From the NCBI RefSeq assembly GCF_000379105.1, contig NZ_KB900609.1, positions 6,042,684-6,099,765 on the forward strand: a stretch of DNA of 57,082 nt, in the 5' to 3' direction. The DNA comes from Methylobacterium sp. WSM2598. Lineage in GTDB: Bacteria > Pseudomonadota > Alphaproteobacteria > Rhizobiales > Beijerinckiaceae. Below are positions 47,579-56,723 of this stretch, one piece after another (position 1 is the stretch's first letter; every line of letters starts with the position of its first letter). The position numbers and the translations under genes were made by a program. Below the pieces are notes generated by a model. The model was not told the origin of the DNA and ran no database searches. It saw only the letters and a list, made by a program, of their open reading frames with translations.

Positions 47579-47881
47579 GCTCCGGGGCGGGGCGTTGCGC
47601 GGGCGCGACGGCCGGCGCGACCAGTGGATCGCCACCTCGTCTGCCGGCGAAATTAAACCGAAAATTTACCAGCTGGTTCGACAGTCGGCGTTAACGGCGC
47701 ATCAAGCACTCGGCTGCCCGGGCAGCGGCGTGCCGGCCTCCAGCGATCCGCGACCGTCGGGGTTCACGCCCCGGCGCGAGGCGGGAGGTGGAGCCGCCGG
47801 CACGCCGGATCCAGGGGACCGGGGGCCGTCCGCGTCGGATCAGATCGCCCGCGTCGGGTCCAGTTTCGGTGAACTCGCCCC
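47579..47881 (+). other. murB-ftsQ spacer without ddl
   Basis: The 303 bp contain no gene. An AT-rich patch at 47650-47700 (with two TTAA words) stands out and is the likely position of an ftsQAZ promoter. The D-Ala-D-Ala ligase gene often found here in related bacteria is absent. Confidence 0.5.
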
Positions 47882-48856
47882 ATGGATGGTGGAGGACGCT
47901 TTCCTGAACCGCCGATCGCCGCCGGCCCCGCCGGCGGCGCGGCCGGCAGCGCCCCCGCCGCGGCTCCGGCCGGAAGGGGGCTGCCCGGGGATCTGAGCCG
48001 CTACCTGCCGCGCTTCCTGCGGCCGCGTCGCGCCTCGGTGGCGATCCCGGCCGAGCAGCGCCTGCCGCATCTCGTCGGGACGAGCCTCGTCTTCGGCTTC
48101 TTCGGCCTCGTCGGCGCGGCGGGCTTCGTCGCGAGCGGCGCCTATGCCGAGATGGTGGCGCGCTCCGGCACGCCCCTCGACATCGTCGCCCGCGCGGCCG
48201 GGTTCGGCCTCGACAAGGTCACGATCGCCGGGCTCGTGCAGCTGCAGCCGGCCGAGATCCTGCACGCCGCGGGCATCGACCGGCGCAACTCGCTGCCCTT
48301 CCTCAACGTGGTGGCGGTGCGCGACCGCTTGGCCGAGGTGCCGCTGATCGGCTCGGTCTCGGTGCGCAAGATCTACCCGCACGAACTGGTGGTCACGCTC
48401 GCCGAGCGCGAGCCGAGCGCCCTGTGGCAGCGCAACGGCGAGATCTCGGTGATCTCGGCGGACGGCACCGTGATCGACCGCATGCGCGACGGGCGCTTCG
48501 CGACCCTGCCCCTGGTGGTCGGGGACGAGGCGAACCTGCGCACCAAGGAATACCTCGACCTCCTCGACGCGGCCGGCCCGCTGCGGGAGCGCATCCGCGC
48601 CGGGACCCTGGTCTCGGGCCGGCGCTGGACGCTCAAGCTCGACGGCATCGACGTGCGCCTGCCGGAGAGCGGCGCCCGGGAGGCGATGGCCCGCCTCGTG
48701 CGGATCGAGGCGGAGTCGCGCCTCCTGGAGAAGGACATCATCGCGGTCGACCTGCGGATGCCCGACCGGGTCGTGGTGCGCCTGACCGAGGAGGGCGCCG
48801 CCGCCCGCCAGGAGGCGATGAGGAAGAAGCCGAAGGCGAAGGGGACCGAGACATGA
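47882..48856 (+). CDS. ftsQ: Cell division protein FtsQ
   Basis: A bitopic divisome protein of 324 residues. A cytoplasmic Pro/Ala-rich tail is followed by a membrane helix (about 64-86), a POTRA domain (LDKVTIAGLVQLQPAEILHA) and the beta domain (VSVRKIYPHELVVTLAEREP, VVGDEA). It is followed by ftsA after 52 bp. Confidence 0.95.
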   Translation: MDGGGRFPEPPIAAGPAGGAAGSAPAAAPAGRGLPGDLSRYLPRFLRPRRASVAIPAEQRLPHLVGTSLVFGFFGLVGAAGFVASGAYAEMVARSGTPLDIVARAAGFGLDKVTIAGLVQLQPAEILHAAGIDRRNSLPFLNVVAVRDRLAEVPLIGSVSVRKIYPHELVVTLAEREPSALWQRNGEISVISADGTVIDRMRDGRFATLPLVVGDEANLRTKEYLDLLDAAGPLRERIRAGTLVSGRRWTLKLDGIDVRLPESGAREAMARLVRIEAESRLLEKDIIAVDLRMPDRVVVRLTEEGAAARQEAMRKKPKAKGTET

Positions 48857-48908
48857 CGCGCTCCGCCCCCTCCCTCCCCATCCCAGCTGTCCGCGCGGGC
48901 GTTGCGTC

Positions 48909-50234
48909 ATGAGTCTCCTCCAGCACGGCCTCACGCCCCGCCTGAAGCCGCTCTCCGCGCGGCGCAGCGCGACCCTGTCGGTGCTCGACGTCGGCACCAG
49001 CAAGGTCGTCTGCCTCGTGGCCGAGCTCCTGCCGGTCGAGACCCTGTCGACCCTGCGCGGCCGCACGCACCTCGCGCGCATCATCGGCATCGGGCACCAG
49101 CGCTCCCTCGGCCTGAAGGGCGGGGCAGTGGTGGATCTCGAAGCCGCCGAGAACGCCATCCGGCACGCGGTCCACGCCGCCGAGCGCATGGCCAAGTGCG
49201 AGGTGCAATCGGTCATCGTGAACCTGTCGGGCGGACGGCTCGGCTCGCAGCACTTCGAGGCGCGGGTGCCGGTGCGCACCGGCCCGGTCACCGGCTCGGA
49301 CGTGCAGCGGGTGCTGGAGGCGGCGAGCACGCACAGCGTCAGTCCCGGCCGCGCCGTCCTGCACGCCCTGCCGACCGGCTACTCCCTCGATCAGCAGAGC
49401 GCCGTGGTCGATCCCTCGGGGATGATCGGCGAGACCCTCGGGGTCGACCTGCACGTCGTCACCTCGGAGATCGCCACCGCGCGCAACCTGATGCTGGCGG
49501 TCGAGAACTGCCATCTCGGGGTCGAGGCGGTGATCGCCACGCCCTACGCCTCGGGCCTCTCGGCCCTGGTCGACGACGAGGCCGAGATGGGCGTCGCGGT
49601 GGTCGACATGGGCGGGGGCACGACCAGCGTCGGCGTCTTCTCGGGCGGCCACCTCGTCCACGTGGACGCGGTCGCGGTCGGCGGCCACCACGTCACCATG
49701 GACATCGCCCGCGGCCTCTCGACCCGGGTGGCGGCCGCCGAGCGGCTGAAGACGCTCTACGGCGCCGCCATGGCCACCGCCTCGGACGAGCGCGACATGA
49801 TCGCGGTCCACGGCGTCGACGAGGACGAGCGCGACCTGCCGCATCACATCCCGAAATCGCAGCTCGTGCGCATCATCCGGCCGCGGGTCGAGGAGGTGCT
49901 GGAGCTGGTGCGCGACCGGCTGCGCAATGCGGGCTTCGCCGCCCAGGCCGGCCGCCGGGTGGTGCTCACGGGCGGGGCGAGCCAGCTCGTCGGCCTGCCG
50001 GAGGTCGCCCGCCGCATCCTGCAGGGGCAGGTCCGCATCGGCCGGCCGCTCGGCATCAAGGGTCTGCCGGAGGCCGCCAAGGGGCCGGCCTTCTCGGCGG
50101 CGGTGGGGCTCCTCGTCTACCCGCAGGTCTCCCACGTCGAGCATTTCGAGCCGAAGGGGCACCACGGGAGCAAGGGACACACGGACTCGACCTACATCGA
50201 GCGCGTCGGGCGCTGGATTCGGGAGAGCTTCTGA
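48909..50234 (+). CDS. ftsA: Cell division protein FtsA
   Basis: An actin-like ATPase that anchors FtsZ to the membrane, 441 residues. The phosphate-1 loop is VLDVGTSKVVCLVAEL, phosphate-2 is VVDMGGGTTSVGVF and the adenosine part is VVLTGGASQLVGL. The C-terminus IERVGRWIRESF forms the amphipathic membrane-targeting helix. It is between ftsQ and ftsZ. Confidence 0.97.
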   Translation: MSLLQHGLTPRLKPLSARRSATLSVLDVGTSKVVCLVAELLPVETLSTLRGRTHLARIIGIGHQRSLGLKGGAVVDLEAAENAIRHAVHAAERMAKCEVQSVIVNLSGGRLGSQHFEARVPVRTGPVTGSDVQRVLEAASTHSVSPGRAVLHALPTGYSLDQQSAVVDPSGMIGETLGVDLHVVTSEIATARNLMLAVENCHLGVEAVIATPYASGLSALVDDEAEMGVAVVDMGGGTTSVGVFSGGHLVHVDAVAVGGHHVTMDIARGLSTRVAAAERLKTLYGAAMATASDERDMIAVHGVDEDERDLPHHIPKSQLVRIIRPRVEEVLELVRDRLRNAGFAAQAGRRVVLTGGASQLVGLPEVARRILQGQVRIGRPLGIKGLPEAAKGPAFSAAVGLLVYPQVSHVEHFEPKGHHGSKGHTDSTYIERVGRWIRESF

Positions 50235-50335
50235 GCAATCGAGCGCCCGGCCGGGCTCGAACAGGCCCCGGGGGCGAGCGGGACGACACACCGGCGCCGG
50301 TCGGCGCTCACGACACCACAAGGGGCACGCGCATC

Positions 50336-52171
50336 ATGGCCATCAGTCTCCAAGCGCCGGACATCCGGGAACTCAAGCCGCGCATCACGGTCTTCGGCGT
50401 GGGCGGGGCCGGCGGCAACGCCGTCAACAACATGATCGAGTCGGGGCTGCTCGGCTGCGAGTTCGTGGTCGCCAACACGGACGCGCAGGCGCTGACCTCC
50501 TCCAAGGCCGAGCGCGTGATCCAGATGGGCATCGGCGTCACCCAGGGCCTGGGCGCCGGCTCGCAGCCGGAGGTCGGCCGCGCCGCCGCCGAGGAGGTGA
50601 TCGACGAGATCCGCGACCAGCTCTCGGGCGCCCACATGTGCTTCATCACCGCCGGCATGGGCGGCGGCACCGGCACGGGCGCGGCGCCCGTGATCGCCCG
50701 GGCCGCCCGCGACATGGGCATCCTGACGGTCGGCGTGGTGACGAAGCCCTTCCAGTTCGAGGGCGTGCGCCGGATGCGCACCGCCGAGGCGGGCATCTCC
50801 GAGCTCCAGGCCGCCGTCGACACGCTGATCGTCATCCCCAACCAGAACCTGTTCCGGGTGGCGAACGAGAAGACGACCTTCGCGGACGCCTTCGCGATGG
50901 CCGACCAGGTGCTCTACTCGGGCGTCGCCTGCATCACCGACCTGATGGTGAAGGAGGGCCTGATCAACCTCGACTTCGCCGACGTGCGGGCGATCATGCG
51001 CGGCATGGGCAAGGCGATGATGGGCACCGGCGAGGCGTCGGGCGAGAAGCGCGCCAACCGCGCCGCCGAGGCCGCGATCGCCAACCCGCTCCTCGACGAC
51101 GTCTCGATGAAGGGCGCCCGCGGCCTGCTGATCTCGATCACCGGCGGCAACGACCTCACCCTCTACGAACTCGACGAGGCCGCGACCCGCATCCGCGAGG
51201 AGGTCGATCCGGACGCCAACATCATCCTGGGCGCCACCTTCGACGAGAGCCTCGACGGCATCATCCGGGTCTCGGTGGTGGCGACCGGCATCGAGCCGGC
51301 CCTGATCACCGCCCACGCGGTGAACGCCCCCGACCTCGCCCAGACCGAGCAGCGCATCGCGGAAGTCGCCGACCGGCTGCGCGCCGAGGCCCGCGCCCGC
51401 GCCAACCAGACTCAGGCCCCCGCGGCCGGCGCCTACCGGGCGGCCGAGCCGGCGCCCGCGCGCCCGGCTCCGGCGCCGGAGCCGGTCGCCCCGATGGCGG
51501 CCCCGATGGCCGAGGCGCCCCGCGCCGAGATGGCGCCGGCCCTGATCCACGACGAGGTGCAGATCACCCCGGCCCAGCCGCGGGCGATGCCGGCCTACGA
51601 GCCGCCGGCCCCGGCGCCCCAGGTCGAGCAGCCGATGGTCTCGGCCTCCGCCCCCTTCATCCCGCCGTCCCCGGCGGTGGTGCGGGCGCCGCGGATGCCG
51701 CGGGTCCAGGACCTGCCGCTGCCGGCCCAGGCCCAGATCCGCGCCAGCCGTGGCGAGGAGCCCGCGCCCCAGCAGGCCGCCCCGGACGCCAAGCGCACCT
51801 CGCTGCTGCGCCGCCTCGCCACGGTCGGCTTCGGAGGCCTGCGCGCCGACGAGGCACCGGCCGCGGCGCCCCAGGCACCGGCCATGCAGGCCCCGGCGAT
51901 GCACCACGCCCAAGGTCTGAACGCTCAAGGCCTGCACGCTCAAGGCCTGCACGCGCCTGCGCCGCAGCCGCCGGTCGCCCGCGCCCCGCAGGCCCCGCTC
52001 GCTCCGCCGGCGCCGCGCGCCCCCGCGCCGCAGAGCTACGCGGCGCAGCCGCAGGGCTACCGGCCGGCCCAGGGCAACCTCGACCCGCAGGGCCGGGCCG
52101 CGCCCGCCCCGCGCATGATGGACGACGATCAGCTCGAGATCCCGGCCTTCCTGCGCCGGCAGGCGAACTGA
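50336..52171 (+). CDS. ftsZ: Cell division GTPase FtsZ
   Basis: A tubulin homologue forming the Z ring, 611 residues, long because of its linker. The GTPase core is residues 1 to about 330, with GGAGGNAVNNMI, the tubulin signature GGGTGTGAAP from 109 and NEKTTFADAFAMAD. A Pro/Ala/Gln-rich linker of about 265 residues follows, containing 15-bp repeats (AQGLNAQGLHAQGLHAP). The conserved tail DDDQLEIPAFLRRQAN binds FtsA and other partners. The ATG has aagggg upstream. It ends the operon at a strong hairpin. Confidence 0.97.
   Translation: MAISLQAPDIRELKPRITVFGVGGAGGNAVNNMIESGLLGCEFVVANTDAQALTSSKAERVIQMGIGVTQGLGAGSQPEVGRAAAEEVIDEIRDQLSGAHMCFITAGMGGGTGTGAAPVIARAARDMGILTVGVVTKPFQFEGVRRMRTAEAGISELQAAVDTLIVIPNQNLFRVANEKTTFADAFAMADQVLYSGVACITDLMVKEGLINLDFADVRAIMRGMGKAMMGTGEASGEKRANRAAEAAIANPLLDDVSMKGARGLLISITGGNDLTLYELDEAATRIREEVDPDANIILGATFDESLDGIIRVSVVATGIEPALITAHAVNAPDLAQTEQRIAEVADRLRAEARARANQTQAPAAGAYRAAEPAPARPAPAPEPVAPMAAPMAEAPRAEMAPALIHDEVQITPAQPRAMPAYEPPAPAPQVEQPMVSASAPFIPPSPAVVRAPRMPRVQDLPLPAQAQIRASRGEEPAPQQAAPDAKRTSLLRRLATVGFGGLRADEAPAAAPQAPAMQAPAMHHAQGLNAQGLHAQGLHAPAPQPPVARAPQAPLAPPAPRAPAPQSYAAQPQGYRPAQGNLDPQGRAAPAPRMMDDDQLEIPAFLRRQAN
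51908..51957 (+). repeat. 15-bp in-frame tandem repeat in the FtsZ linker
   Basis: Three imperfect units of gctcaaggcctgcac encode AQGLN/AQGLH/AQGLH. They lie in the disordered linker, where length changes should be tolerated. Confidence 0.75.
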
Positions 52172-52181
52172 GCCCCGACGC

Positions 52182-52206
52182 GCCCCGTCCCGGAACGGGA
52201 CGGGGC
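52182..52206 (+). terminator. Terminator hairpin of the ftsQAZ unit
   Basis: A perfect 11-bp stem (gccccgtcccg / cgggacggggc) with a GAA loop starts 10 bp after the ftsZ stop. The following sequence is not T-rich. Confidence 0.7.
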
Positions 52207-52297
52207 CGTTCCGCACCGGGACGAACGCGCCCCGGGAGGGCCGCGATGGCGCCGCACGGACGCCATCCCGACCCGCCATTGAGGTGTTTCGGACACA

Positions 52298-52320
52298 CCC
52301 CGGGACCCGCTGTCCCGGGG
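52298..52320 (+). terminator. Second hairpin in the ftsZ-lpxC gap
   Basis: A 9-bp stem ccccgggac / gtcccgggg with a 5-base loop, followed by ctt. It could be a back-up terminator before the lpxC promoter. Confidence 0.5.
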
Positions 52321-52411
52321 CTTAGGCGCTTGTCTAAAGCACTGTGATATAAAGCGAATCAGGGACCGAAACGGGGCCGCCGCGTTGTTACAGAGCGTAA
52401 GAAACCGTGAT

Positions 52412-52440
52412 TTGGCCGCGCTTTCGAGCGCGACTATAGG
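52412..52440 (+). promoter_or_regulatory. Candidate lpxC promoter
   Basis: TTGGCC at 52412-52417 and TATAGG at 52435-52440 are separated by exactly 17 bp. The spacer contains the hairpin gcgct-ttcg-agcgc. It lies about 135 bp before lpxC and after the ftsZ terminators, so lpxC has its own promoter at the expected place. The rest of 52172-52575 shows no gene. Confidence 0.45.
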
Positions 52441-52575
52441 TGTCCCAACAGCAAAGCAGGGGCGCGGGCCGCAGACGGGCCGAAGCGCCCAAGGGGCTTC
52501 GAACAGCGGATGGGTCTCACTCGAGCGTGTCTCCCAAGCGGGACGCGACGGTGGATCGCGTCCGGGGGCTGAAGA

Positions 52576-53523
52576 ATGAGATCGAGTCAGCAGACGACCC
52601 TCCGCTCAGCCGTGAGCCTTTCCGGCATCGGCGTCCATTCCGGCAACCCCGTCACCGTCACGCTCCACCCCCGCGAGTCCCACGAGGGCATCGAGTTCCT
52701 CCGGACCGGGATGCCGACCGGCCTCGACCGCATCATCAAGGCCCATCACAGCCAAGTCTCCGCCACCGAGCTCTGCACCGTGATCGGCGACCGCCACAGC
52801 GGCGCGGTCGCCACGATCGAGCACCTGATGTCCGCCCTGCGCGGGCTCGCGGTCGACAACGCCCTCGTCGAGATCGACGGGCCCGAGATGCCGATCCTCG
52901 ACGGGTCGAGCGCCCCCTTCGTCACCGCCATCGACTCGGTCGGCCTCGTCTCCTGCGGCGCCCCGCGCCGCTTCATCAAGGTCCTGAAACCGGTACGGGC
53001 CGAGAAGGGCCGCGCCTTCGCGGAGCTTCGTCCCTACGAGCGCGGCTTCCGCCTCGACGTCGAGATCGACTTCGAGAGCCCGGTGATCGGCCGCAGCCGC
53101 AAGGCCCTCGACCTCACCCCGGCCGCCTATCGCCGCGAGATCGCCCGCGCCCGCACCTTCGGGATGATGCGCGACGTGGAGCGCTACTGGAAAGCCGGGT
53201 TCGCGCTGGGCGCCTCTCTGGAGAACACCGTCGCGGTCGGCGACGGCGGCGTCGTCAATCCCGAGGGCCTGCGCTACCCGGACGAGTTCGTCCGCCACAA
53301 GCTCCTCGACGCGGTGGGCGACCTCGCCCTCGCCGGCCTGCCGATCCTCGGCGCCTACCAATCCTATTGCGGCGGCCACGGGCTCAACGTCGCCGTCCTC
53401 GACGCCCTCTTCGCGGACCGCGCCAATTACGCGGTGGTCGAGGCGGCCGGCAGCCGCCGCGAGCCCGTCCTCGCCGAATTCGGCGTCGGCCTCGGCGCGG
53501 CAGCCTACGCCCCCGATCTCTGA
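52576..53523 (+). CDS. lpxC: UDP-3-O-acyl-N-acetylglucosamine deacetylase
   Basis: A zinc enzyme, the committed step of lipid A synthesis, 315 residues. The zinc ligands His83 (TIEHLMSAL), His241 and Asp245 (FVRHKLLDAVGDL) and the catalytic His268 (GGHGLN) are all present. It begins RSSQQTTLRSAVSLSGIGVH after the Met. The ATG fits the family start. Position after ftsZ is conserved in proteobacteria. Confidence 0.97.
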   Translation: MRSSQQTTLRSAVSLSGIGVHSGNPVTVTLHPRESHEGIEFLRTGMPTGLDRIIKAHHSQVSATELCTVIGDRHSGAVATIEHLMSALRGLAVDNALVEIDGPEMPILDGSSAPFVTAIDSVGLVSCGAPRRFIKVLKPVRAEKGRAFAELRPYERGFRLDVEIDFESPVIGRSRKALDLTPAAYRREIARARTFGMMRDVERYWKAGFALGASLENTVAVGDGGVVNPEGLRYPDEFVRHKLLDAVGDLALAGLPILGAYQSYCGGHGLNVAVLDALFADRANYAVVEAAGSRREPVLAEFGVGLGAAAYAPDL

Positions 53524-53770
53524 GGCAGCCCCTTCCGCGCAACCGGCCCTCGCGGCCGAAGGTGGCACCGAAGCCACAGCGCGCAGCTTTCCGCCGGACC
53601 TGACCCCGCGCCGCCCTGCCGACCGGCCTTCCCCGCGGGGACCGCGCCGTTTTCGCGCCCAAATCACCCCGCACAGGTCGACGCCGCGCCTCGGACCGTC
53701 AAGGACCCGCGGGCGGAGTGGATTGACAAACGCGGCGCCCGCGCGGGCCGCCTGCCTGAGGATGAACCGT

Positions 53771-54667
53771 ATGCCTCTCGCCTCCTCGCTTCGCGGTGCG
53801 AAGGGTGCCGTTCTTCGCGTCGCGCTGCTCGCGGCCTGCGGCGCCGGCCTGAGCGCCTGCGACGCGCTCGACTCGATCAATCCGTTCGGACCGGAGAAGT
53901 ACAAGCCGGAGGTGATCGAGCGCCGCCCGGCCGACAAGATCTACAGCGAGGGCCTCGCCAAGCTCGAGGACCACGACTACGACGAGGCGGTCAAGCGGTT
54001 CCAGAACCTCGACAAGGAATACGCCTACTCGGATTGGTCGCGCAAAGCCGTGCTGATGACGGCCTACGCGAACTACGAGGGCGCCAAGTACGAGGACGCG
54101 ATCACGGCGGCGAAGCGCTACCTGCAGCGCCATCCGGGCAGCAAGGACGCGGCCTACGCCCAGTACATCCTGGCGATGTCGCACTACAAGCAGATCCCGG
54201 ACGTGACCCGCGACCAGGAGCGCTCGGAGCGCGCGCTCGCCGCCCTGCAGGAGCTGGTGCAGAAGTACCCGACCTCGGAATACGCGGCGGACGCCAAGGC
54301 CAAGATCCAGATCACCCGCGACCAGCTGGCCGGCAAGGAGATGACGGTCGGCCGCTACTACCTGGATCGGCGCAACTTCCCGGCCGCGATCAACCGCTTC
54401 CGCGAGGTGGTGAGCAAGTACCAGACGACCCGCCACGCCGAGGAGGCGCTGGAGCGCCTGGCGGAGGCCTACATGGCGCTCGGCATCGTGGCCGAGGCCC
54501 AGACCGCCGCCGCCGTGCTCGCCCACAACTTCCCCGACTCGCCCTGGTACAAGGACGCCTACGCGCTGCTGCAATCGGGCGGCGTCGAGCCCCGCGAGGA
54601 GAAGTCCTCGTGGATCAGCAAGGCCTTCCGCGGCATCGTGGGGATCGAGACCGCCGAGGCGCAGTAG
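53771..54667 (+). CDS. bamD: Outer membrane assembly lipoprotein BamD
   Basis: A component of the beta-barrel assembly machine. The 298-residue product has a lipoprotein signal with lipobox LSAC (Cys30) and TPR-type helices (KIYSEGLAKLEDHDYDEAVK, QYILAMSHYKQIPDVTRDQE). Near the end is SPWYKDAYALL. The ATG at 53771 has gagga 9 bases upstream; an ATG three codons earlier (53762) is also possible. No gene is seen between lpxC and it. Confidence 0.95.
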   Translation: MPLASSLRGAKGAVLRVALLAACGAGLSACDALDSINPFGPEKYKPEVIERRPADKIYSEGLAKLEDHDYDEAVKRFQNLDKEYAYSDWSRKAVLMTAYANYEGAKYEDAITAAKRYLQRHPGSKDAAYAQYILAMSHYKQIPDVTRDQERSERALAALQELVQKYPTSEYAADAKAKIQITRDQLAGKEMTVGRYYLDRRNFPAAINRFREVVSKYQTTRHAEEALERLAEAYMALGIVAEAQTAAAVLAHNFPDSPWYKDAYALLQSGGVEPREEKSSWISKAFRGIVGIETAEAQ

Positions 54668-54848
54668 GCGGAAGCGACCGCCGGCGGCGCGCCGCCGGCG
54701 GGTCCCGGATCCCGGGCCGGCCCACCGCCGCTCGCGCCCGGCGCTCGGGCGAATGGCCGCGCGTGCGGCCGCGCGTCCCCCTCGCGCCGCGGCCCGTCCT
54801 CCTGTAGAGACGCGCGGTTCCGCACTCAGAGAGACCCGGCCAGGCGGC

Positions 54849-56522
54849 ATGCTGGTTCAGCTCGCCATCCGCGACATCGTCCTGATCGACAAGCTCGAGC
54901 TGAATTTCCGCGACGGCCTCAGCGTGCTGACCGGCGAGACGGGGGCCGGCAAGTCGATCCTGCTCGACGCCTTCACGCTCGCCCTGGGCGGGCGCGGCGA
55001 CGGCCGGCTCGTGCGCCACGGCGAGGCGCAGGGGCAGGTCACCGCCGTCTTCGACGTGCCCCTCGACCACCCGGCCCGCGCCATCGCGGCCGCGTCCGAC
55101 CTCGACACCGAGGGCGACCTCGTGCTGCGCCGGGTCCAGGTCGCGGACGGGCGCACCCGCGCCTTCGTCAACGACCAGCCGGTGGGCGTGCAGGTGCTGC
55201 GCGCCATCGGGGCGGCCCTCGTCGAGATCCACGGCCAGCACGACGACCGGGCGCTCGCCGACCCGACCACCCACCGCGCCATACTGGACGCCTTCGGCAA
55301 CCTGCAGGAGCGGCAGGCGGCGGTGGCGGAGGCGTCGAGGGGCGTGCGGCAGGCGCGCGCGCGCCTCGCCGAGCACCGCGTCCGGGTCGAGGCCGCCCGC
55401 AAGGAATCGGATTTCCTGCGCCACGCCGTGGAGGAGCTCGGCGCGCTCGCGCCGAAGCCCGGCGAGGAGGCCGACCTCGCCGAGCGCCGCACCGCCATGC
55501 AGCAGGGCGAGAAGGTGGCCCGCGACCTCAACGAGGCCCTCGACGCGGTCGGCGGCCAGGGCTCCCCCGCCGCCCACCTCTCGGCGGCCCTGCGCAAGCT
55601 GGAGCGCCGGGCCGCGCAGGCGCCGGCCCTGGTCGATCCCTGCGTGACCGCCCTCGACGCCGCCCTGGTCGCCCTCGACGAGGCCCGCGACGCCCTCGAA
55701 CACGCCCTGCAGGCGGCGGAATTCGATCCCCGCGAGCTCGAGCGGGTGGAGGAGCGCCTGTTCGCCCTGCGGGCGGCCGCCCGCAAGTACGACGTGGCGG
55801 CGGACGACCTCGCGGCCCTGCGCGAGCGCTACGCCGCGGACGTGGCGGCGATCGATGCCGGGGAGGAGACCCTGGGGCGGCTCGAGGCCGACCTCGCCGC
55901 CGCCGAGGCGGCCTACCTGAAGGCCGCCCGCGCCCTCAGCGAGGGGCGGCGCAGGGCGGCGGGCAAGCTCGACAAGGCCGTGCAGGCGGAACTGCCGCCG
56001 CTCAAGCTCGAGCGCGCCCGCTTCCTCACCGAGATCGCCACCGACGAGGCGAGCCGCGATCCCGCCGGCCTCGACCGGGTCGAGTTCTGGGCCCAGACCA
56101 ATCCCGGGACCCGCCCCGGGCCGATGATGAGGGTCGCCTCGGGCGGCGAGCTGTCGCGGTTCATGCTCGCCCTCAAGGTCGTGCTGGCCGACAAGGGCTC
56201 CGCCCCGACCCTGATCTTCGACGAGATCGATACCGGGGTCGGCGGCGCGGTGGCGGACGCGATCGGGGCTCGGCTCGCCCGGCTCTCCGACCGGGTTCAG
56301 GTCGTGGCCGTCACCCACGCGCCGCAGGTCGCCGCCCGCGCCGCCAGCCACTTCCTGATCGCCAAGGAGGCCGTGAAGGGCTCCGACCGCGTCGCCACCC
56401 GGGTGACGCGCCTCGCCGAGGCGCCCCGCCGCGAGGAGATCGCCCGCATGCTCGCGGGCGCCACCGTCACCGAGGAGGCCCGCGCCGCCGCGGCGCGGCT
56501 GCTCCAGGCCGCCGAGGCCTGA
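54849..56522 (+). CDS. recN: DNA repair protein RecN
   Basis: An SMC-like ATPase for double-strand break repair, 557 residues. Walker A is GETGAGKS at 29-36. Two coiled-coil arms surround the middle part, the signature is ASGGELSRFMLALK and Walker B is LIFDEIDTGVGG from 455. The start fits the family (LVQLAIRDIVLIDKLEL). No LexA box is seen in the short upstream region, although recN is an SOS gene in many bacteria. Confidence 0.96.
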   Translation: MLVQLAIRDIVLIDKLELNFRDGLSVLTGETGAGKSILLDAFTLALGGRGDGRLVRHGEAQGQVTAVFDVPLDHPARAIAAASDLDTEGDLVLRRVQVADGRTRAFVNDQPVGVQVLRAIGAALVEIHGQHDDRALADPTTHRAILDAFGNLQERQAAVAEASRGVRQARARLAEHRVRVEAARKESDFLRHAVEELGALAPKPGEEADLAERRTAMQQGEKVARDLNEALDAVGGQGSPAAHLSAALRKLERRAAQAPALVDPCVTALDAALVALDEARDALEHALQAAEFDPRELERVEERLFALRAAARKYDVAADDLAALRERYAADVAAIDAGEETLGRLEADLAAAEAAYLKAARALSEGRRRAAGKLDKAVQAELPPLKLERARFLTEIATDEASRDPAGLDRVEFWAQTNPGTRPGPMMRVASGGELSRFMLALKVVLADKGSAPTLIFDEIDTGVGGAVADAIGARLARLSDRVQVVAVTHAPQVAARAASHFLIAKEAVKGSDRVATRVTRLAEAPRREEIARMLAGATVTEEARAAAARLLQAAEA

Positions 56523-56636
56523 GGCGGGCTCGCCGGGCTCCCGCCCTGGACAGCCCGGCGGCGATGGTTAAGCTCGGGTAAGCGGAGTCGCGCCGCCCCG
56601 CTTCCGGGCGCCGGCATGGTGAACGAAGTCTGAAAG

Positions 56637-56652
56637 TTAACCTTTCCTTAAC
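56637..56652 (+). promoter_or_regulatory. CtrA binding site
   Basis: TTAA-N7-TTAAC (ttaa cctttcc ttaac) is a perfect match to the CtrA consensus of alphaproteobacteria. It lies 72 bp before the 66-residue protein gene in an unusually AT-rich spot. Confidence 0.75.
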
Positions 56653-56723
56653 CATGGGGGCCGATCCTCTCGGCTCGCGGGGCGCCCCGTTGCCGGGGCC
56701 CCTGAGCGCGCAGGGGGATCGCG

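Noticed and set aside
47653..47695. A possible CtrA site before ftsQ
   Set aside because: Two TTAA words occur, but the partner half-site has wrong spacing or a mismatch (ttaa-N8-tttac); not good enough to call.
54668..54848. LexA box before recN
   Set aside because: Only a single gttc was found (near 54811-54815), without a partner at N7.
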